Shown: positions 6,020 through 10,251 of the stretch, piece after piece | How the letters are laid out: each line of letters begins with the position of its first letter | How positions within the stretch are numbered: the stretch's first letter is position 1 | Source: Oscillospiraceae bacterium | GTDB taxonomy: Bacteria > Bacillota > Clostridia > Oscillospirales > Acutalibacteraceae | DNA length: 10,251 nt | Reading direction: 5' to 3' | Assembly: GCA_902796535.1 (NCBI GenBank) | Contig: CADBPL010000302.1 | Span: 1 to 10,251, forward strand | Position numbers and translations under genes: made by a program | Notes under the pieces: generated by a model | Seen by the model: the letters and a program-made list of their open reading frames with translations, nothing else | The model's database searches: none | What the model was told of the DNA's origin: nothing

Positions 6020-7042
6020 ATGAAAAAATCAGATTTTTATTACGATTTACCGCAGGAATTGATCGCGCAAACCCCCATTGAGCCCCGTGACGCTTCCCGC
6101 ATGATGGTGGTCAACAAAACAAGCGGCGAAATCGAGCACAGGCACTTTTATGATCTCGTCGATTATCTGACGGAAAAAGACTGTCTGATCATCAACGACA
6201 CCCGCGTTTTGCCCGCCCGTATCTTCGGCACAAAGGACACCGGAGCAACGGTGGAGTTTTTGCTTTTGACGCAAAAAGAAAACAAGGTGTGGGAATGTGT
6301 GGCCGGCCCCGGCCGCCGCGCCAAACCCGGCGCCGTGTTTTCCTTCGGCAACGGTCTGATGACCGGCGAGGTGCTCGACGTGCTCGAGGGCGGCAACCGC
6401 CTGGTCAGATTCACCTGCGACGGGAATTTTTATGAAGTGCTCGACCGGGTAGGGGAGATGCCGCTGCCGCACTACATCACCCAAAAGCTGGAGGATAAAG
6501 AGCGTTACCAAACCGTCTATTCGCGTGAGCTCGGCTCGGCCGCCGCACCGACGGCGGGGCTGCACTTCACCAACGAGCTGCTCAAAAGAATCGAGCAAAA
6601 AGGCGTCAGCATCGGGCGCGTGGTGCTCCATGTGGGGCTGGGCACGTTCCGCCCCGTCAAAGAGGAAAACATCGAAGACCACCTGATGCATTCCGAACAC
6701 TACCATCTGCCGCCCGAAACAGCCCGGCTCATCAACAAGACCCACGCCAACGGCGGCCGCGTGATCGCCGTGGGCACAACAACCTGCCGCACGCTTGAAT
6801 CCGTGGCGACAAAGTTCGGCAGGATCGAAGCGGACGACGACTGGACAAGCATCTTCATCTATCCGGGGTATCGGTTCAAATGCATTGACGCGCTGATCAC
6901 CAACTTTCATCTGCCGGAAAGCACGCTGATCATGCTGGTGTGCGCCTTTGCCGGTTATGAAAACACGATGAACGCCTATAAAACAGCGGTGGAAGAGCGG
7001 TACCGCTTTTTCTCGTTCGGCGACAGTTCTTTTTTCTGCTGA
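6020..7042 (+). CDS. queA: S-adenosylmethionine:tRNA ribosyltransferase-isomerase
   Basis: The 340-residue product has the usual QueA length. It begins with DFYYDLPQELIAQTPIEPRD, the standard N-terminus, followed by INDTRVLPARIFG. Further signatures are APTAGLHFT (176-184), VGLGTFRPVK, EHYHLP, and FIYPGYRFK...ITNFHLPEST (279-302). The enzyme moves the ribosyl group of S-adenosylmethionine onto the 7-aminomethyl-7-deazaguanine already in the tRNA anticodon, giving epoxyqueuosine in tRNAs with GUN anticodons. The C-terminus ends RFFSFGDSSFFC, slightly unlike the common ending after FGD, but the protein is complete. The usual partner tgt is not adjacent: the next gene, 190 bases on, is unrelated and has its own promoter. 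It diverges from the lysine operon and shares its -10 region. Confidence 0.97.
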   Translation: MKKSDFYYDLPQELIAQTPIEPRDASRMMVVNKTSGEIEHRHFYDLVDYLTEKDCLIINDTRVLPARIFGTKDTGATVEFLLLTQKENKVWECVAGPGRRAKPGAVFSFGNGLMTGEVLDVLEGGNRLVRFTCDGNFYEVLDRVGEMPLPHYITQKLEDKERYQTVYSRELGSAAAPTAGLHFTNELLKRIEQKGVSIGRVVLHVGLGTFRPVKEENIEDHLMHSEHYHLPPETARLINKTHANGGRVIAVGTTTCRTLESVATKFGRIEADDDWTSIFIYPGYRFKCIDALITNFHLPESTLIMLVCAFAGYENTMNAYKTAVEERYRFFSFGDSSFFC

Positions 7043-7172
7043 ACCCGTAGCATTCTATGACACAATTCCGTTTTTTGTCCCAAAACATAACCGGCGATAG
7101 GGCATATCTGATAACTTTTTCTTTCAGTTTTTTGACAAAGTGCCGAACTTTAATCGACAATGTGTTTTACAC

Positions 7173-7201
7173 TTTACATCATCGCACTGTCATTGTATAA
7201 T
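7173..7201 (+). promoter_or_regulatory. SigA-type promoter of the deacetylase-hydrolase operon
   Basis: TTTACA (7173-7178), a 17-base spacer and a perfect TATAAT (7196-7201). Transcription should start near 7208, about 24 bases before the ATG at 7232. The rest of the 7043-7231 intergenic region shows AT-rich sequence and no hairpin-plus-T-tract terminator for queA. A short dyad GTGT-TTT-ACAC (7162-7172) abuts the -35 box. Confidence 0.8.
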
Positions 7202-7218
7202 GAAAAATAAGTTAAAGT

Positions 7219-7224
7219 GAGGAG
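7219..7224 (+). promoter_or_regulatory. Ribosome binding site that fixes the deacetylase start
   Basis: GAGGAG lies 7 bases before the ATG at 7232. The alternative GTG at 7217 overlaps this site and so cannot be the start. Confidence 0.8.
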
Positions 7225-7231
7225 ATGCGGT

Positions 7232-8128
7232 ATGGACAGATATTTAATTATCAACGCAGATGATTTCGGCATGTGCCGCGCGGCGAACTTTGCCGTGTTT
7301 GACCTGCTCAAAAGCGGCGGCATCACGTCGTCCACCATCATGGCTCCCTGCGGCTGGGCGCCGGAGGCTGCCCGGTTCGCCAAAGAGAACCCGCAGTTTG
7401 CCATTGGCGTCCACCTGACCACCACGTCGGAATGGAGCAACTACCGCTGGGGACCCGTGAGTGAGACCGGCTGCCCGTCGCTGCGTGACGAAGATGGCTA
7501 TATGTTCCACGAAAGCGATGAATTCGAGCAGCACGCCGATCTGGCCGAAACCGAAGCCGAGATCCGCGCTCAGATCGAAAAGCTGAAAAAGCTCGGGCTG
7601 AACCCGTCCCATCTGGACAACCACATGGGTTCGCTTTACGGCATCGCCACCGGCCGGTTTGAGCTGCTGCAAAAAACCATCGAAATAGCAGGGGAGTACG
7701 GGCTGCCGTTCCGCCTGCCCATGTCATTCACCGACGAACAGTTTTCCAACAAAATGCTCGATATTCAGGTCGGCAAAGAAGCAATCGAAGGGCTTTTCGC
7801 CCAGATCATCGGCTATGCGCAGTCGCTCGGCGTGGCCATGCCCGATTACCTGATGCCCGGCGACTGGGAAGGCCCGCAGGCCGACAGCTATGAAAACTTC
7901 AGAGAATACATCTTTGAAAAATACCGTAACTTCCCCGAGGGCGTGATCGAAACCTATATTCATCCGTCCTATGAAACCGATGAATTGAAGGGAACCAGCG
8001 GCTGCTGGGAACGCCGCGTATGGGAATACAAGCTGTTTTCCGACCCGAAAACGCAGCAGTTCATCAAAGATATCGGCATTAAGCTGATCAATTACCGCGA
8101 TCTCGCCGCCATGCGCAGCGGAAAATAA
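7232..8128 (+). CDS. YdjC/ChbG-family carbohydrate deacetylase
   Basis: The 298-residue protein starts at the ATG placed 7 bases after GAGGAG. It opens with the family signature IINADDFGMC (6-15; Asp10 and Asp11 near the active site). It continues with the metal-binding GVHLT (His61) and SHLDNHMG (His127, His131), and a late conserved His in YIHPSYE. This matches the YdjC/ChbG superfamily (ChbG/HpnK): metal-dependent enzymes that remove acetyl groups from N-acetylated sugars such as diacetylchitobiose. There is no signal peptide, so it acts in the cytoplasm, probably on imported sugars; the exact substrate is unknown. It has its own promoter and is followed after 28 bases by a secreted hydrolase gene, so the two probably share a transcript. 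No chitobiose transporter or kinase is in the window. Confidence 0.88.
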   Translation: MDRYLIINADDFGMCRAANFAVFDLLKSGGITSSTIMAPCGWAPEAARFAKENPQFAIGVHLTTTSEWSNYRWGPVSETGCPSLRDEDGYMFHESDEFEQHADLAETEAEIRAQIEKLKKLGLNPSHLDNHMGSLYGIATGRFELLQKTIEIAGEYGLPFRLPMSFTDEQFSNKMLDIQVGKEAIEGLFAQIIGYAQSLGVAMPDYLMPGDWEGPQADSYENFREYIFEKYRNFPEGVIETYIHPSYETDELKGTSGCWERRVWEYKLFSDPKTQQFIKDIGIKLINYRDLAAMRSGK

Positions 8129-8156
8129 TAAAGGATCAAGAAAGGTTGTATGCGCT

Positions 8157-10043
8157 ATGAAAAAGCTTCTCTTCACGGTTCTGTCACTGGTTCTGGTCGT
8201 GGCATTGCTGGCCTCGCCCGTGAGCTCGGCCATCGACAGCGGCGTCAAAACCGAATGCGGCGGGAACTGTGAATACTGCCCGACCATCGTCGTGCCCGGC
8301 ATTCTGCAAACCCAGGCCTATCTGCAAACCGAAGACGGTCAGGATATGCTTTCTTCCGACGGATCTCCCATTATGGAATCCATGGATATGAAGTATTTTG
8401 TCGATTCCGCCAAGTTTAAAGATGATATTATGACGATCATTCCTCAGGCGTTGCTCATGCTGCTCACCGGCGCCGACTGCGGTCTGACCAAAAAGCTGAC
8501 CAAGGTGATGGACGACAACGTCAACATGCACTATTTCAATCAGGACGGCACGCGCATCACGCCGGTCAAAATTCAGGACAATTCCTATTCCGTCAAAGAA
8601 GCCGATAACTACAAGGATAAATTCCGCGGTTACCTCGGCAACAAGGATTACACGCAAAAAGACGCCGCGCTGCGCGAAGTGAACGTGAGCGAATACGGTG
8701 AGATCGCAGGCTATGATCACCTGTATTTCTTCTGGTATGAGTCCTTCGGCGATATTTATGACATTGCAAGAAGATTCAACGATTACGTTCAGCTGGTCAA
8801 GGAACAGACCGGTCACAGCAAAGTGAACATTGCGTTCATCAGCCTCGGCGGAGCTGTGGGCACCGCTTACCTCGACGCCTATTTTAACCCCGACGACGTC
8901 AACCGCATCGTGTTCATCGCCGCCGCCGTTGACGGCACGACCGTGATGAGCGACGTGTTCGCCGGCAAGCTCACGCTGACCGATTTTGACCTGCTCTACA
9001 CCGATTTCCTGCCCTCCCTGATCGGCACGTTCTCCAAGGATTACGCGTGGCTGGGCGGTCTCGGCTCGATCGTGCTGCGTTTGCTGCCGAAAAGCCGCAT
9101 CCGCTGCCTGGAAAGCGCCGTTTATGATACGCTGAAAGCCACGCTCCTTGACCATATGTTCACCAGATGCTCCACCATGTGGGCGCTCGTGCCGAGCAGC
9201 GAATACCCCGAACTGTCACAGAAATATCTGTCCGATCCGGCTTCCGCACCGCTGAAGGCCGTGACCGACCGCTACTACAACGCGCAGAAAAACAATCCAC
9301 AAACCATTGCGGACATCGTGAAAAACACCGACGTGGAGATCATGAACATCTGCGGCTACGGGCTTGATATTCCGGCGATTTTGCAGAGCTATCACACCGA
9401 AACCTCCGACAACGTCATCAACACGCGTTCGTCCTCGATGGGCGCAAAAATCGCAGACCCCGGCAAAACCCTTGGGGCTGATTACCGCTGCGCCAAAGAC
9501 GTGAGCTATCTGTCGCCCGACGGCACGATCGACGCCGGGGCAGGATATTTGCCCGACACCACGTGGTACGTGAAGAATCAGAGCCATTTCAAGCTGCAAA
9601 GCTCCAAAGACGTGATCCACTTCTGCGTCGAGCTTTTGGCAGATTCTGACATTCACGATGTTACCTCCAGCAAATATCCGCAGTTCAACACCTTCCGCGA
9701 TTCCGACCATCTGTATTGGCTGATCGATCAGTTCACCGACAAAAACACCGGTGCAATGAACGAGGCTAAGCTCAGCGCCGCCAACCCGTCGGCCGAACAG
9801 CGCGCGGAATTTACGGCTGCCTATGAAGAAGCCGTCAAGCTCAAGGCTGATCACGTCTGGAACGCCGAAACCTGCGACGCTTCGATCATGCGGCTGTCAA
9901 CAATCGCGCGCGAGCTTGGTATTCTGGACGGCAACTTTGAAACCCAGGAAGAATATGACAAGCGAGTCAGAAAAGAAAAAACAACCGAAAAAATCAACAA
10001 ACTGATGTACAAGATCTTCGGTTCCAGAAGCTTCTGGGGCTGA
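8157..10043 (+). CDS. Secreted alpha/beta-hydrolase-like protein with altered nucleophile elbow (paralog of the 1425-3113 gene)
   Basis: The product has 628 residues. It carries a signal peptide (Lys-Lys, hydrophobic 4-19, likely cleavage after VSSA at 25) and then a Cys cluster CGGNCEYC (34-41). IVVPGILQT matches the oxyanion-type segment of the paralog. The serine segment reads NIAFISLGGAVGTAY with Ser229, aligned with GYSQGGSVAAAY of the paralog; the first Gly of GxSxG is Phe here. Candidate partners Asp418 (TSDNVINT) and His477 (NQSHFK) align with Asp357 and His421 of the paralog. The shared block continues to KYPQF (~509). The last ~100 residues are charged, probably helical, and lack the beta-rich tail of the paralog. 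AAAGG lies 11 bases before the ATG. It is second in an operon with the deacetylase and is followed by a strong terminator. It may be an active esterase/lipase or a binding protein that kept the fold. Confidence 0.72.
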   Translation: MKKLLFTVLSLVLVVALLASPVSSAIDSGVKTECGGNCEYCPTIVVPGILQTQAYLQTEDGQDMLSSDGSPIMESMDMKYFVDSAKFKDDIMTIIPQALLMLLTGADCGLTKKLTKVMDDNVNMHYFNQDGTRITPVKIQDNSYSVKEADNYKDKFRGYLGNKDYTQKDAALREVNVSEYGEIAGYDHLYFFWYESFGDIYDIARRFNDYVQLVKEQTGHSKVNIAFISLGGAVGTAYLDAYFNPDDVNRIVFIAAAVDGTTVMSDVFAGKLTLTDFDLLYTDFLPSLIGTFSKDYAWLGGLGSIVLRLLPKSRIRCLESAVYDTLKATLLDHMFTRCSTMWALVPSSEYPELSQKYLSDPASAPLKAVTDRYYNAQKNNPQTIADIVKNTDVEIMNICGYGLDIPAILQSYHTETSDNVINTRSSSMGAKIADPGKTLGADYRCAKDVSYLSPDGTIDAGAGYLPDTTWYVKNQSHFKLQSSKDVIHFCVELLADSDIHDVTSSKYPQFNTFRDSDHLYWLIDQFTDKNTGAMNEAKLSAANPSAEQRAEFTAAYEEAVKLKADHVWNAETCDASIMRLSTIARELGILDGNFETQEEYDKRVRKEKTTEKINKLMYKIFGSRSFWG

Positions 10044-10067
10044 ACATAAGGAACAACACCTGATCAG

Positions 10068-10101
10068 CAGGCTGCGCACCCGTATGCGCAGCCTGTTTTT
10101 T
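10068..10101 (+). terminator. Rho-independent terminator of the deacetylase-hydrolase operon
   Basis: A perfect 11 bp stem CAGGCTGCGCA/TGCGCAGCCTG with a 6-base loop (CCCGTA) is followed at once by six T's. It starts 24 bases after the hydrolase stop codon. Confidence 0.93.
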
Positions 10102-10144
10102 CGTTGAGCGCGGCCGGTTTATTGAATGTGCGTGGTCGTCTTCG

Positions 10145-10235
10145 TTTTTCAAACGCATATTTACCTGTTTTTCGCTTGACATTTTACCGGTTTTTCGTTG
10201 ACATTTTATTCGTTTTTTTCGCTTGACAAAAAGGG
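10145..10235 (+). repeat. Imperfect 22-23 bp tandem repeat array (about four units), three units carrying TTGACA
   Basis: Units lie at 10145-10167 (degenerate), 10168-10190, 10191-10212 and 10213-10235. Each opens with a run of five to seven T's then C; units 2-4 continue TTTTTCG(C)TTGACA, and units 2 and 3 share TTGACATTTTA. The first unit matches the second at about 14 of 23 positions, keeping TTTTTC and TTTACC. The array lies in the intergenic space after the terminator and runs directly into the promoter at the window end. It could be an operator array, a product of local duplication, or both. Confidence 0.7.
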
Positions 10236-10251
10236 AACAGCATGGTAAAAT
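10223..10251 (+). promoter_or_regulatory. Near-consensus promoter reading out of the right edge
   Basis: A perfect TTGACA (10223-10228) inside the last tandem repeat unit, a 17-base spacer, and TAAAAT at 10246-10251 preceded by TGG, an extended -10 element. The downstream gene lies outside the window, so its target is unknown. The two upstream TTGACA copies (10176, 10198) have no -10 box at the right distance. Confidence 0.75.

Noticed and set aside
3952..6081. Plus-strand open frame of 709 codons opposite dapA and asd
   Set aside because: It lies antisense to two well-identified enzymes, has no ribosome binding site, and its His/Val/Arg/Asp-rich composition is that of a mirror frame of GC-rich genes.
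7132..7160. TTGACA at 7132 as a second deacetylase promoter
   Set aside because: No acceptable -10 box 16-18 bases downstream; the TTTACA/TATAAT pair at 7173-7201 is far better.
7043..7172. Terminator for queA, small gene or riboswitch in this gap
   Set aside because: No stem followed by a T-tract, no ribosome binding site plus convincing short frame, and no recognisable conserved RNA fold was seen.
7217..7231. GTG at 7217 as start of the deacetylase
   Set aside because: It overlaps the ribosome binding site that serves the ATG at 7232, and the family normally starts close to the NADDFG motif.
8184..9155. Minus-strand open frame of 323 codons inside the second hydrolase gene
   Set aside because: Antisense shadow; no family motifs and the opposite strand has signal peptide, promoter, operon context and terminator.

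Overview
The window looks like chromosomal DNA of a fairly GC-rich anaerobic Firmicute, most likely a gut- or rumen-type clostridium (Oscillospiraceae/Ruminococcaceae-like). The reasons are GGAGG-type ribosome binding sites, TTGACA/TATAAT-type promoters, a TetM-like GTPase fused to a YacP-type nuclease domain, and an archaeal/eukaryotic-type aspartate-semialdehyde dehydrogenase in an asd-dapA-dapB operon. The taxonomic call is inference. No mobile element, CRISPR array, tRNA or rRNA was found.

Layout from left to right. (1) Positions 2-1378 (+): the C-terminal half of a translation-factor GTPase (EF-G/TetM-like domains IV and V) fused to a NYN nuclease domain of the YacP/Rae1 type. It ends at a bidirectional terminator. 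(2) Positions 5925 down to 1425 (-): a tightly packed operon asd - dapA - dapB - secreted alpha/beta hydrolase. The first three genes take aspartyl phosphate's downstream product through the shared diaminopimelate/lysine branch; the last encodes an exported lipase-like enzyme whose start codon overlaps the dapB stop. A hairpin with a short T-tract sits between dapA and dapB. (3) Positions 5926-6019: a compact divergent regulatory region in which the promoters of the asd operon and of queA share essentially the same -10 element on opposite strands. (4) Positions 6020-7042 (+): queA, for queuosine modification of tRNA. (5) Positions 7043-7231: an intergenic region with a good SigA-type promoter at its right end. 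(6) Positions 7232-10043 (+): a two-gene operon of a YdjC/ChbG-type deacetylase and a second secreted alpha/beta hydrolase, closed by a strong terminator. (7) Positions 10103-10251: an intergenic region with about four imperfect 22-23 bp tandem repeats, three of which contain TTGACA; the last forms a near-consensus promoter reading out of the window.

The two exported hydrolases (562 and 628 residues) are recognisable paralogs. They lie in opposite orientations about 5 kb apart, each as the last gene of a metabolic operon. The second has lost the first Gly of the GxSxG nucleophile elbow but keeps the Ser and candidate Asp and His. The most interesting items are the GTPase-nuclease fusion, which suggests a ribosome-targeted RNA cleavage factor, the hydrolase pair, the symmetric shared promoter, and the TTGACA tandem repeats.
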